NCBI RefSeq assembly: GCF_000745425.1
Contig: NZ_JQJH01000025.1
Coordinates: 1 to 41,465, forward strand
Source: Beijerinckia mobilis
Lineage (GTDB): Bacteria > Pseudomonadota > Alphaproteobacteria > Rhizobiales > Beijerinckiaceae
Reading direction: 5' to 3'
DNA: 41,465 nucleotides
The notes beneath the pieces were generated by a model. The model was not told the origin of the DNA. It did not search any database and saw only the letters and a program-made list of their open reading frames with translations. Below are positions 7,723 through 16,077 of the stretch, one piece after another. Within the stretch, counting starts at the first letter, position 1, and each line of letters opens with the position of its first letter. Position numbers and translations under genes: made by a program.

Positions 7723-9342
7723 TCAGAAAATCTGGCGGAAGCAGTAGAACAAGAAGGCCGACAAAGCCATTGCGCAAGGCAGGGTCAGCACCCAAGCAAG
7801 AGCGATGTTGCGAAGCGTTCCAAGCTGCACACCAGAGCCATTCGCTGCCATCGTGCCAGCGACGCCTGAGGAGAGCACGTGGGTCGTCGAGACGGGAAGG
7901 CCATAATTGTCCGCCGCGAAAATTGTTCCCATGGCGACGAGTTCGGCGGCGGCGCCCTGGCCATAGGTCAGATGCGTTTTACCGATCTTTTCACCCACAG
8001 TCACAACGATCCGCTTCCAGCCGACCATCGTACCGAGACCAAGCGCGATTGCGACGGCGATCTTCACCCACGGCGGGATGAATTTTGTCGCCGAGTCGAG
8101 CTCCTTCTTGTAGGCGGCAAGCGCGGCGCGATCAGCCATGGTCAGCTCGGCTGCTTTATCCTTGGCGAGAATGCGCAAGGCTTCTGATGCGAGATACATG
8201 TCATTACGTGTATTACCAGCGTCCGCGGCAGGAATATCGGCAATCGTGCCATAGGTGGAGACCTGATGCGAGATCTGCTGGATCAGAACGGCGAGGGAAG
8301 GAAAAGTTCCTTCGTTGATTTCATGCTGCGTCAGATAGAGTGTCACAGCGGGGCGTGGATCACCGATGATGGCATAGCCACTTCCTTTTGTCTTGACGAC
8401 TGCCGCTGCGGCATCTGAAGCCTCTGTGAAGGCTGCAATATGGCTTTCCGGCAAGGTCCTGTTCAAGGCATAGGCTGTAGGCACGGTGCCGATCAGGATG
8501 AGCATGATCAGGCCCATACCCTTTTGGCCGTCATTCGATCCATGCGCGAAGGAGACGCCGGTGCAGGTCAGGATCAGCAATCCGCGAATCCAGAGCGGCG
8601 GCTTGTTGTTGCCTTTCGGCTCGCTGTATAGCTCCGGCTTACGGATAAGGAAGCGCATCAGGAGGAGCAGGAGCGCGGAACAGACAAAACCGACGATCGG
8701 CGAAAATAAAAGCGCGTAACCGACTTCTGTTGCCTTGCCCCAGTCGACACCGGAGGTGCCGTCACGCCCGCGCATGAGGGCATTGGCGATGCCGACACCG
8801 ATGATGGAGCCGATGAGCGTATGCGAGCTCGAAGCGGGCAGGCCAAACCACCAGGTTCCCAGATTCCAGATGATCGCCGCGATGAGCATGGCGAAGACCA
8901 TGGCGAAGCCTGCTTCCGAGCCGACCTGCAGGATCAACTCGACCGGCAGAAGCGAAACGATGCCGAAGGCGACCGCACCACTGGAGAACAACACGCCGAG
9001 GAAGTTGAAGAAGCCGGACCAGACAACGGCTATCTGCGGCTTGAGTGAGCGGGTGTAGATGACCGTTGCAACCGCGTTGGCAGTATCGTGGAAACCGTTG
9101 ACGAATTCAAAGCCAAGCGCAATGAAAAGAGCGACACCCAGCAACAGGAACGGCAAGAGGCTCTGAACGGTCGTTCCGGTCTTGGAGACATCCAAATAAA
9201 TACTATATGCTGTAAAAAATAAACCTAACGCTATTGTCAAAACCAAGCCAATGAGTGTACGAGTACCCATCGGCTCGTCGAGCGACGGATGTTCAGGTTG
9301 CTCATTCTCTTGATAGTAAGATTCAGCAGATACATCAACCAT
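7723..9342 (-). CDS. pit: Pit-family inorganic phosphate transporter
   Basis: The 539-residue membrane protein belongs to the PHO4/Pit family of low-affinity, proton-coupled (metal-)phosphate symporters of the inner membrane. The two family repeats are visible: FVNGFHDTANAVATVIYT near the first and HGSNDGQKGMGLIM near the second. A late STTHVLSSGVAG motif follows. About ten hydrophobic segments flank a polar central loop of roughly 120 residues (about 290-410). That is usual for PitA-type proteins, and the length is slightly above E. coli PitA. The start has GAGGGGG about six bases upstream. A PhoB-type box on the same strand lies 40 bases upstream of the start codon. In Sinorhizobium meliloti PhoB represses pit during phosphate limitation, so the same may hold here. 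Confidence 0.93.
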   Translation of the reverse strand: MVDVSAESYYQENEQPEHPSLDEPMGTRTLIGLVLTIALGLFFTAYSIYLDVSKTGTTVQSLLPFLLLGVALFIALGFEFVNGFHDTANAVATVIYTRSLKPQIAVVWSGFFNFLGVLFSSGAVAFGIVSLLPVELILQVGSEAGFAMVFAMLIAAIIWNLGTWWFGLPASSSHTLIGSIIGVGIANALMRGRDGTSGVDWGKATEVGYALLFSPIVGFVCSALLLLLMRFLIRKPELYSEPKGNNKPPLWIRGLLILTCTGVSFAHGSNDGQKGMGLIMLILIGTVPTAYALNRTLPESHIAAFTEASDAAAAVVKTKGSGYAIIGDPRPAVTLYLTQHEINEGTFPSLAVLIQQISHQVSTYGTIADIPAADAGNTRNDMYLASEALRILAKDKAAELTMADRAALAAYKKELDSATKFIPPWVKIAVAIALGLGTMVGWKRIVVTVGEKIGKTHLTYGQGAAAELVAMGTIFAADNYGLPVSTTHVLSSGVAGTMAANGSGVQLGTLRNIALAWVLTLPCAMALSAFLFYCFRQIF

Positions 9343-9381
9343 GATTGCCCCCTCTTTGGGAGCAGGCTTTAGTCATTGGCC

Positions 9382-9399
9382 GTGACGCTTATATGACAG
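9382..9399 (-). promoter_or_regulatory. PhoB box in the pit promoter region
   Basis: Read on the minus strand, the site is CTGTCATATAAGCGTCAC. The first eleven bases match the PhoB consensus exactly, and five of seven match in the second heptamer. It ends about 40 bases from the pit start codon, where it could overlap the promoter. That position would suit repression as well as activation. PhoB binding is an inference from the motif. Confidence 0.7.
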
Positions 9400-9446
9400 C
9401 CTGTATCATTGCTTGACGCTCTCCGAAAAACACATGGCCATTCACT

Positions 9447-11018
9447 TCATTTGCTGATGTTGCCGAATATATTTCGCACGATGACATGTGCGATCTGTGT
9501 TCCGGCTGACCGTGCGGCTGATTGAACAGCAGATCGCAAGGCAATCTCCGCAGGTGAGAGCGCTTTGCTGCCAGGCGCGCGGCTGAACAGGCCTCCGACG
9601 ATCTGACCAAGGCCACCCAGCCAGCCATTGCTGGCGGGCGGAGGTTGTGTGGTCCGGCCCCATGGATCTTGCCGCCCTTCGGTCGTTTCGCTTGTTTGTG
9701 TTCCTTCCTGACGATCACCGACGCGCTGCTGCAGCCGTTCGAAGGCGGATTCGCGATCGATCGCCGTGTCATATTTGCCGCGCAACGGGCTCGTTTGAAT
9801 GAGTTCTCCGCGTTCCTGCGGTGTCACCGGCCCGACACGCGCCGCAGGAGGAGCGATGAGCGTGCGGGCGACCATTTCCGGCATCGCCTTTTCATCAAGC
9901 ATGGAGACCAGAGCTTCACCGACACCAAGTTGTGTAATCACGGTTTCGGTATTGAGTTTCGGGTTCTGGCGGAAAGTGCTGGCAGCAACCTTGACCGCTT
10001 TCTGGTCCCGTGGGGTGAAGGCACGCAGAGCATGCTGGACACGATTGCCAAGTTGACCGAGCACATTATCGGGAATGTCGATTGGATTTTGTGTGACGAA
10101 ATAGACACCCACGCCCTTCGAGCGAATAAGCCTGACAACTTGCTCTATGGCCGTAAGGAGAGTCTTGGGAGCCCTGTCAAAAAGCAGGTGGGCTTCGTCG
10201 AAAAAGAAGACGAGCTTCGGATGATCGGGATCGCCGATTTCCGGCATTTGCTCGAAGAGATCGGAGAGCAGCCATAGGAGGAATGTTGCGTAAAGGCGCG
10301 GCGACCGCATGAGTTTATCAGCGGAAAGAATATTGATGCGCCCGCGTCCGTCTTTGTCGGTCTGGATGAAATCATGGATATCGAGGGCAGGTTCGCCAAA
10401 AAATTGCGTTGCCCCCTGATTTTCGAGCACCAATAATTGCCGTTGGATGGCGCCGATGGTTGCCGGTGCTATATTGCCGTATTGACGGAATTGGGCAGCA
10501 TTCTCGCCAATATGCTGCAGCAGGGCGCGCAAATCCTTGAGATCGAGCAGGAGCAGGCCCTGTTCATCGGCGAGTCGGAAAGCGATATTGAGGACACCTT
10601 CCTGCACATCGTTCAGATCGAGCATGCTAGCGAGCAGCAGCGGTCCCATATCTGAAATGGTTGCGCGAATCGGATGACCTTCCTCGCCGAAGAGATCCCA
10701 GAAGACGACCGGAAAACGGTCCGGGACATAGGAAATGCCGATATCTCTGGCGCGATTGACCCAGGCTGGCTTGCTTTCTCCGGGCATTGCGAGACCAGAG
10801 AGGTCGCCCTTGATGTCGGCGGCGAAAACGCTGGTACCTGCCTGTGAAAAACCTTCCGCAAGAAGTTGCAGCGTGACCGTCTTGCCGGTACCGGTCGCCC
10901 CGGCAACGAGCCCGTGCCGGTTGCCCATTTTCAGGGTAAGATATTCATATTTTTCGCTCTTGCCGATCAGAATGCGGCCATGCGCGATGGCGTCTTGAGG
11001 ATTCGTGGTTTCGGCCAT
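9447..11018 (-). CDS. HerA-like DUF853 ATPase (YjgR type)
   Basis: The 523-residue P-loop ATPase belongs to the HerA/FtsK-type helicase superfamily and to the DUF853 group that includes E. coli YjgR. The Walker A motif GATGTGKT is at residues 40-47, and Walker B is in KLVFFFDEAHLLF. An arginine/sensor region (GNRVQHALRAFTPRDQKAVK) follows. The C-terminal 100 residues are lower-complexity, glycine/proline/alanine-rich and end in a hydrophobic helix. A cellular role is not established; DNA translocation is possible by homology. The frame can begin with GTG at 11021, but ATG at 11018 has GAGGGG at proper spacing. It is a single-gene unit divergent from the DUF2267-like gene. Confidence 0.88.
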   Translation of the reverse strand: MAETTNPQDAIAHGRILIGKSEKYEYLTLKMGNRHGLVAGATGTGKTVTLQLLAEGFSQAGTSVFAADIKGDLSGLAMPGESKPAWVNRARDIGISYVPDRFPVVFWDLFGEEGHPIRATISDMGPLLLASMLDLNDVQEGVLNIAFRLADEQGLLLLDLKDLRALLQHIGENAAQFRQYGNIAPATIGAIQRQLLVLENQGATQFFGEPALDIHDFIQTDKDGRGRINILSADKLMRSPRLYATFLLWLLSDLFEQMPEIGDPDHPKLVFFFDEAHLLFDRAPKTLLTAIEQVVRLIRSKGVGVYFVTQNPIDIPDNVLGQLGNRVQHALRAFTPRDQKAVKVAASTFRQNPKLNTETVITQLGVGEALVSMLDEKAMPEMVARTLIAPPAARVGPVTPQERGELIQTSPLRGKYDTAIDRESAFERLQQRVGDRQEGTQTSETTEGRQDPWGRTTQPPPASNGWLGGLGQIVGGLFSRAPGSKALSPAEIALRSAVQSAARSAGTQIAHVIVRNIFGNISK

Positions 11019-11235
11019 CACTTTCCCCTCAATTTCCCATGTTTTGAGTTACATTCTGTTCGAATTGACTATTGTAGAGCATTGACTACCGCAACAGTTG
11101 ATAATTTTAGGATGAAATCCACGTTTATTTCAAAAAGGAATAATACGCCTGTGGCACAGCATCTCCGCGGAACCACTCGGATTGCGACGGGCGTGATTGG
11201 CGCAGCTTGATGGGGCGGAGCCCGGCTCAGGATTG

Positions 11236-11282
11236 AGGCGAAAGCGCCTGGGTTCGTACCAGGAAGCGAGGCAGCGCCGCTT
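11236..11282 (+). promoter_or_regulatory. Leader with three small hairpins upstream of the DUF2267-like gene
   Basis: Three short perfect hairpins follow one another: AGGCG/CGCCT (11236-11249), CCTGG/CCAGG (11247-11263) and AAGCG/CGCTT (11264-11282). The first two share bases 11247-11249, so they exclude each other, as in a two-state leader. They end about 20 bases before the Shine-Dalgarno sequence. No known riboswitch class is recognised, and the stems are short enough for chance to be possible. Confidence 0.3.
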
Positions 11283-11312
11283 GCAACTTTAATTATTCAT
11301 GAGGGGAATGGC

Positions 11313-11699
11313 ATGGAAGAACTGATCAAGAAGATTGCGGCGACCACGGGGCTTGCTCCTGATGCCACAGGGCAAGCCATCACGCAGATTTTCGCCTTCC
11401 TGCGCAAGGAAGGTCCGAAGGAAGATGTCGATGCGCTGCTGGCGCAGATTCCTGGGGCGCTGGAAGCGGCCATTGCCAAGGAAGGCAGTGGTAGCAAGGG
11501 CGGCTTGTTCGGCGGCATCATGAATATGATGGGGGGCGGCATCATGGCGCTCGCGGCGCAATTGATGTCGCTCGGCCTCTCGATGAGCGATCTTCAAACG
11601 CTCGGAAATGCGCTTTTCCACGATCTGCGGGAGAGGTTTGGAGAGGAAGAACTCAACCGGATTTCCGCCGCCATCCCAGGGCTCGATCAGGTTCTTTAA
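11313..11699 (+). CDS. DUF2267-like small protein
   Basis: The 128-residue protein is mostly helical. Residues 1-60 (IKKIAATTGLAPDATGQ, then ITQIFAFLRKEGP and VDALLAQIPGALEAA) resemble the DUF2267 pattern of paired helices with a conserved FL.KEGP turn. A glycine- and methionine-rich hydrophobic stretch follows (GGLFGGIMNMMGGGIMALAA, about residues 63-82), then a second helical part ending in IPGLDQVL. The start has GAGGGG six bases upstream. No enzymatic motif is visible. Function is unknown. The hydrophobic middle could contact a membrane, but this is weak inference. Confidence 0.75.
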   Translation: MEELIKKIAATTGLAPDATGQAITQIFAFLRKEGPKEDVDALLAQIPGALEAAIAKEGSGSKGGLFGGIMNMMGGGIMALAAQLMSLGLSMSDLQTLGNALFHDLRERFGEEELNRISAAIPGLDQVL

Positions 11700-11770
11700 T
11701 TTTCGAAGATGCGATGAGGATGCTCATTGCGATTTGGCCCCGTAACAAGCGCGCGGGGTTCGTGTCGAAG

Positions 11771-11801
11771 CTCTCGGATCATGATTTTCATCATCCGAGA
11801 G
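11771..11801 (+). terminator. Hairpin downstream of the DUF2267-like gene
   Basis: CTCTCGGAT pairs with ATCCGAGAG (11771-11779 with 11793-11801), and the stem extends inward with one mismatch to a T-rich loop. It lies about 70 bases after the stop codon. There is no following T tract, so termination is uncertain. Confidence 0.45.
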
Positions 11802-11867
11802 ATTGAGGGGCAGAGGCCCGGGGACTTCCGGATTCTTGCACCCGACTAGATGAACGGCAGGGATTTT

Positions 11868-11971
11868 ATCCGGAGGCTTTTCTATTTGAATGGCATCGCG
11901 ATGCGATGCGGAACTTTGAAAAAGCTCTCAACTCTTTGCGCAGAGTGTTTCGGACGGCTCCGAAACACTCT
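11868..11971. repeat. Palindromic repeat elements (two adjoining)
   Basis: The first element (about 11868-11925) has GGCTTTTC and GAAAAAGC outer arms around a core with ATCGC-GAT-GCGAT. It resembles the element at 21093-21150. The second (11942-11971) is a perfect 13-bp stem, AGAGTGTTTCGGA with a CGGC loop, and resembles the one at 7655-7688. Its right arm overlaps the stop codon of the small minus-strand gene. No T tract follows on either strand. Confidence 0.5.
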
Positions 11972-12203
11972 ATCTCATGATTTCCCGGATCTTCTTGACC
12001 ATCTCGGCGGCTTCATTATCGCCAGCCTCGGCCTTGGCTTCGAGCTCGGCAAAATGGCTCCAGCTCTTGGTTTCTTCATCATAGCTCATGACATCATCCG
12101 CCACATTGGCACGGCGCGCGCGGCGAACGACGTCGTCGACGAAGGATTCCTTTGACCCGTTATATTTGCCCAAGGCACGAATGAACGCATAATCCGTTGC
12201 CAT
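11970..12203 (-). CDS. Small conserved-looking hypothetical protein
   Basis: The 77-residue soluble protein is charged and helical, with an acidic C-terminal half (SYDEETKSWSHFAELEAKAE, then GDNEAAEMVKKIREIMR). The start is well supported by AGGAGA seven bases upstream. No family is recognised. Its stop codon is overlapped by the perfect 13-bp palindrome at 11942-11971, which would fold in the 3' end of the transcript. It stands alone, with a gene-free stretch upstream. Confidence 0.7.
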   Translation of the reverse strand: MATDYAFIRALGKYNGSKESFVDDVVRRARRANVADDVMSYDEETKSWSHFAELEAKAEAGDNEAAEMVKKIREIMR

Positions 12204-12857
12204 GATAATCTCCTATGAATGGTTCGGCTTACCGTTGCTAAAACGGCCAGCGGGTAATCGTTGATGGTTTTCCTATACCATGTCGCACCTAAGGGCGATG
12301 CGCTCTCATCAAGTTCCGATGAAATCTTGCTTTCGCTCAAATCTCCCAACGTCTCTTGCTTCAAGCCACCGGCGCTCGGCTGTCAGGCGGAGGCGGACGA
12401 AATCATCAGCTCGAATCAAAGGCTTCTGGTCAGCCAGGGTTGAACCGGTCCGAGATGGGCCATCAATAGCGCATCCCGGCGGGATGCCTTCCATTATTTC
12501 CAATGGATTATTCCGTTCAATCCGCCCACAGGTAGCGCGAATATCCAGAAGTTGTGCCAGATTTCCTATGCAATGCCGACGTCGCTCGGCCGAGCTCACC
12601 TTGCGGAGCGAGCCAGCCCCGCACAAGCTTAACCCGGTAAAAGCTGATTTATCCGATCGGATAAAAGCTTGGGAAGGTCGTTGCGGTAGCAGCGAGGGTA
12701 GTCAGTGCACTCCGCGTGGCAACTGCGATCTATCAAAATTTGCCCGTTTCGGGGCAACAATTCCCATCATGACACTTTGTCATTGCATCAACATACTCTG
12801 ATTCACGGCGCTTCGCGCTTCAACGAGATCGCTATCATGGCAATAAGGAGCATTAAT
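12204..12857. other. Gene-poor intergenic region
   Basis: No convincing gene is seen in these 654 bases. A minus-strand frame of about 105 codons (12309-12626) is open but starts with TTG, has no ribosome-binding site and resembles nothing known. A conspicuous palindrome lies at 12641-12670. The AT-rich part near 12750-12857 may hold the promoter of the following small frame. Confidence 0.45.
12641..12670. promoter_or_regulatory. Large perfect palindrome
   Basis: The core TTTATCCGATCGGATAAA (12648-12665) is an 18-bp perfect palindrome. It is flanked by AAGCT (12641-12645) and AGCTT (12666-12670), so the dyad spans about 30 bp. Size and symmetry suit a dimeric regulator's operator. No regulator is encoded adjacent. 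Confidence 0.5.
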
Positions 12858-13103
12858 ATGTTCGATTGCATGATATCTCGCGAAGAGGTTTATCGAACGA
12901 TGGGTGATTTAATTCCGTTTCGCGCTGTGCCGACGAGACCACACAGATTTCCCATCTTGTGTGCGCCGGATACGAAGGAGCAGGATAAGGTCCTATCCGC
13001 ACAAATCATATTTTTCACGGGTGTCCAATATCACAGTCGCGCGGAGGAGTTGGAGCCCAATTCTCCAGAATATCTTACGTGCAGAGAGATGCCTGTGAGG
13101 TAA
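12858..13103 (+). CDS. Possible small hypothetical protein
   Basis: An 81-codon frame begins at an ATG that has AAGGAG seven to eight bases upstream, the strongest translation signal in this stretch. The product begins MFDCMISREEVYRTMGD and continues FRAVPTRPHRFPIL. It has no membrane segment, signal peptide or recognised domain. The frame opens further upstream, to 12705, but without a better start. Codon use is less GC-biased than in neighbouring genes. It may be a real orphan gene or a chance frame. Confidence 0.4.
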   Translation: MFDCMISREEVYRTMGDLIPFRAVPTRPHRFPILCAPDTKEQDKVLSAQIIFFTGVQYHSRAEELEPNSPEYLTCREMPVR

Positions 13104-13267
13104 GGCTGATATCTGTGTCACCGTATGGTATGCTTCGGCATATTCCTAAGACATGCCGTGGTCAGTGACGAAGAATGGGTGCGCGAAAGCTGCTTTCCGA
13201 AAGAAAGTAATTCGAATTTAACAATGTACGTGTCGCGTCAGAGATCGTTTCTCAAGAAATCCATTGC

Positions 13268-13912
13268 TCAGGGGATGCTATCATGAGCGATATCATTGAC
13301 CTTGCCGCATTCGATCGTACCGATCCAGGTCTTGATCCTCTCCCGTTCGCTCGGCCTTGCGACAAGGGCGCTGATGAGCACGAATCCTCTCTCATCTTCC
13401 GAAACGAGGCGCAGTTCTGGGGGCGCGGCCGATGTGTGGCTTGTGTCGTCGGACTCTTCCGATGTTTCTTCATCTTCGTCGAATTGCTGTTGCGTCATCA
13501 AGAGAATGTCAATCTTTCCCTGTTGGGCTGCACGATCCGTGACTGCATAGAAGGCATCTCCTGACGGTCGGTGAAAGGCGAAGCTGGTGAATTGTCCGGG
13601 ATCGATCGTGGCATGGATGCGAAATGGCGCCGAGGCGAGATCATAAAGGCAAACGCCTTGCAGAAGCGCGGGATCCTCGAAAGGGGGAGCGGTTCCGGTC
13701 GGCGGATCCGTTCTAAGGCCAGGATGCCCGTCGGTGGCGAAGGTGGACCAATAAGCCATGGCACGGTCGCCAAAATAATGCGGTAAGGCCAGGATCGAGA
13801 CGATATGGATAGATAAGGTGACGCAGAGAAAGCCCGTGAAAGTCAGGCAGGCGATCAGCAGGCGTTCACGGCGCATGGGGCCAAGGTCGTTTTTCTGCGG
13901 CGAAGACCTCAT
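13268..13912 (-). CDS. DUF1254-type membrane protein
   Basis: A short N-terminal cytoplasmic tail is followed by one membrane helix (LLIACLTFTGFLCVTLSIHIVSILAL region) and then a soluble domain. That domain contains DGHPGLRTDPP, ALLQGVCLYDLASAPFRI and FHRPSGDAFYAVTDRAA. This is the shortened alphaproteobacterial DUF1254 type. It carries an unusual acidic insert (FDEDEETSEESDD). It is encoded directly after the DUF1214-type gene with a four-base ATGA overlap if the ATG at 13912 is used; an ATG at 13918 is also possible. The pair is a known alphaproteobacterial association of unknown function, presumably periplasm-facing. Confidence 0.75.
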   Translation of the reverse strand: MRSSPQKNDLGPMRRERLLIACLTFTGFLCVTLSIHIVSILALPHYFGDRAMAYWSTFATDGHPGLRTDPPTGTAPPFEDPALLQGVCLYDLASAPFRIHATIDPGQFTSFAFHRPSGDAFYAVTDRAAQQGKIDILLMTQQQFDEDEETSEESDDTSHTSAAPPELRLVSEDERGFVLISALVARPSERERIKTWIGTIECGKVNDIAHDSIP

Positions 13913-14475
13913 GCGCATTTGGTCCGGATCAATTGGGGAAAGACGGGGGCGGTGAGCGCCGCATCAATCGTGTAAAGCTCGTTGTCATAAAGCCGGAGGA
14001 GTAGAACGAAAGGGGCATCGCTCAAGGGTAGCCAATTGCCCGGTCGCGCGTGGCGCGACAGAATGATGTCGAAGTTGCCAATATTATTCCGCAGGATCTC
14101 GCTGGAGGTAAATCCCTGCCGCAAATGGTCTGAAAAGGGAAAGCCCTCCGTTGAAAGACGCGTCAACGTCCAAAAGCGGCCTTGGCTGATGGGCCCCGTG
14201 AAAAGATAATCGCATGCGGGATCAAGGCGTCGCCCGTCGCTGTCATGCGTGGCGATAAAACTCGTTCCTTCGCCTTTCGCGAGAGGAATCTCTCCGGTCA
14301 CGGCCAGAGCTGCGCGGCGATAGGGTTCATGGATATCTTGCCCGGAATAATCTTTCCAGGGTCCGACCGCTACCGTGCTGAAATTCAGGCCAAGTTCCAG
14401 CACCAATGCGGTGAGGGCGAGGCCGCTGAAGCAACCGGCGAGGAGAACCACCAGATACCTGACAAATGTCGCCAT
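13909..14475 (-). CDS. DUF1214-type membrane protein
   Basis: The 188-residue protein has an N-terminal membrane anchor (YLVVLLAGCFSGLALTALVL) and a DUF1214-like domain: DIHEPYRRAALAVTGEIPL, then EGTSFIATHDSDGRRLDPAC and FWTLTRLSTEG. DUF1214 commonly accompanies DUF1254, and this gene overlaps the DUF1254-type gene by four bases, so the two are translationally coupled. The ATG at 14475 has AGGA close upstream. Starting at 14538 would add an implausible basic tail. Biochemical function is unknown; the topology suggests a periplasmic domain tethered to the inner membrane. Confidence 0.78.
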   Translation of the reverse strand: MATFVRYLVVLLAGCFSGLALTALVLELGLNFSTVAVGPWKDYSGQDIHEPYRRAALAVTGEIPLAKGEGTSFIATHDSDGRRLDPACDYLFTGPISQGRFWTLTRLSTEGFPFSDHLRQGFTSSEILRNNIGNFDIILSRHARPGNWLPLSDAPFVLLLRLYDNELYTIDAALTAPVFPQLIRTKCA

Positions 14476-14583
14476 GCGTCCTAATACCAAATCTTGATGA
14501 CGATGACTGGTCGAGACATGGTTTGGACCACGTCTCATGTAGATGGCGGTACGGCGCCGGGCCGGAATATCCCTTGACGATAG

Positions 14584-14660
14584 GCGGATTTTGTCGGCTT
14601 CGCTTATCGCGAAAATCCTAATCAGCCTTGATTTTTCTTCGCGAAAGAAAAATCAAGGCT
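14584..14660. promoter_or_regulatory. Two consecutive hairpins in the aroA upstream region
   Basis: A perfect 16-bp stem, AGCCTTGATTTTTCTT with its complement (14624-14639 with 14645-14660), closes a five-base CGCGA loop. Just upstream GGATTTT pairs with AAAATCC (14586-14592 with 14612-14618). They lie in the divergent space between the DUF1214 gene and aroA. They could form in the aroA leader or be repeat elements. No T tract follows on the plus strand. Confidence 0.4.
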
Positions 14661-14771
14661 GGTCTTCGCCGCGATGGGCTGCTTACGGTGATAATTTGCC
14701 GGTGAGCCTTTCGCAAGACGGGTGATCTCCGTCGCAACGAGCCTTAAGGCACAGCTGGATCGATTCCGCAA

Positions 14772-16043
14772 ATGTTCATGCCCGCCGCGGCGCAAGCCGT
14801 TCGCCTTGCTCCCCCTCGTCATCCTCCACACGGCCGTTTAACGCCGCCCGGCTCCAAATCGATCACCAACCGGGCCTTGCTTCTTGCAGCGCTTGCGCGC
14901 GGAGAAAGCCGTCTCACCGGCGCGTTGGCAAGTGACGATACGACCTATATGGCGAAAGCGTTGCGTGCTATGGGCGTCGCAATCGATAATCCTGACGCCA
15001 CGACTTTCCATATCAAGGGCACTGGCCGTCTTCAGACGCCAAGCGAGGCGCTGTTTCTGGGGAATGCGGGAACCGCCACGCGATTTCTGACGGCCGCCGC
15101 TGTGCTGGCCGAAGGCCATGTCGTGATTGACGGCGATTCCAACATGCGCAAGCGGCCGATCGCGCCGCTTGTCAATGCCTTGCGCAGCCTTGGTGTCGCT
15201 ATCGAGGCGCCGACGGGTTGTCCGCCCGTGACGATCGAAGGATGCGGCGGCGTGGCAGGTGGTGCTGTCTCAATCGACGCTGGTCTTTCAAGCCAATATG
15301 TCTCGGCGCTGCTCATGCTGGCGCCCTGCGGCCGGGGGCCGATCACGGTGAGCCTGCAAGGCAAGAGCATCGGCGCGCGTGGCTATGTCGATCTGACGCT
15401 TGCCGCCATGCGCCATTTCGGCGCGGAAATCGTTGCAGAGGATGAAGCCTCCTGGACGCTGGCCCCCTCCGGCTATCAGGCTCGGGATTTCGCCATCGAG
15501 CCTGACGCTTCGGCGGCAACTTATCTCTGGGCGGCAGAAGTCCTGACCAGCGGCGCGATCGATCTTGGTACGCCGGTGCGGGCCTTCACCCAACCGGATG
15601 CCAAGGCCCATGCGCTGATCGCCGCCTTTCCCCATATGCCCGCGGTTATCGAGGGATCGCAGATTCAGGATGCCGTACCGACTCTCGCCGTCATGGCTGC
15701 ATTCAACCAGACGCCGGTGCGTTTCACAGGTATTGCCAATCTACGGGTGAAGGAATGCGACCGCATCCATGCCCTCGCCAATGAGCTGAACCGCATTGCG
15801 CCTGATCTTGCGCGGGAAGAGGGCGATGATCTCGTCGTCCTCGGCAGGCAGGATCTCATCGGCCAGACGACGGATGCGCGGATTGAGACCTATGATGACC
15901 ACCGGATTGCCATGAGCTTCGCTCTCGCCGGCTTGCTGATGCAGGGGCTCACGATTCTCGATCCGGGCTGCGTCGCCAAGACCTATCCAGGTTTCTGGAA
16001 GGATTTCGACGCGCTTGGAGTTGGTATCGAACCCATCGGATAG
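14772..16043 (+). CDS. aroA: 3-phosphoshikimate 1-carboxyvinyltransferase (EPSP synthase)
   Basis: The 423-residue cytoplasmic enzyme joins shikimate-3-phosphate and phosphoenolpyruvate to form EPSP, the sixth step of the shikimate pathway to aromatic amino acids. Family motifs are in order: PPGSKSITNRALLLAAL with the substrate-binding Lys and Ser, LGNAGTATRFLTAA, RKRPIAPL-type substrate-binding segment, SSQYVSALLMLAP, EPDASAATYLWAAE, NLRVKECDRIHALANEL, YDDHRIAMSFALAG and the C-terminal VAKTYPGFW. The length is normal. No strong ribosome-binding site is seen before 14772, so the exact start is uncertain. It is convergent with the penicillin-binding protein gene, 34 bases apart. Confidence 0.95.
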   Translation: MFMPAAAQAVRLAPPRHPPHGRLTPPGSKSITNRALLLAALARGESRLTGALASDDTTYMAKALRAMGVAIDNPDATTFHIKGTGRLQTPSEALFLGNAGTATRFLTAAAVLAEGHVVIDGDSNMRKRPIAPLVNALRSLGVAIEAPTGCPPVTIEGCGGVAGGAVSIDAGLSSQYVSALLMLAPCGRGPITVSLQGKSIGARGYVDLTLAAMRHFGAEIVAEDEASWTLAPSGYQARDFAIEPDASAATYLWAAEVLTSGAIDLGTPVRAFTQPDAKAHALIAAFPHMPAVIEGSQIQDAVPTLAVMAAFNQTPVRFTGIANLRVKECDRIHALANELNRIAPDLAREEGDDLVVLGRQDLIGQTTDARIETYDDHRIAMSFALAGLLMQGLTILDPGCVAKTYPGFWKDFDALGVGIEPIG

Positions 16044-16077
16044 CGGCAAGGCGACGACGAAGCAAAAAGCGACGATT

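Noticed and set aside
12309-12626. 105-codon minus-strand frame in the gene-poor region
   Set aside because: It has a TTG start, no ribosome-binding site and no recognisable similarity; it is kept only as a note on the gap.
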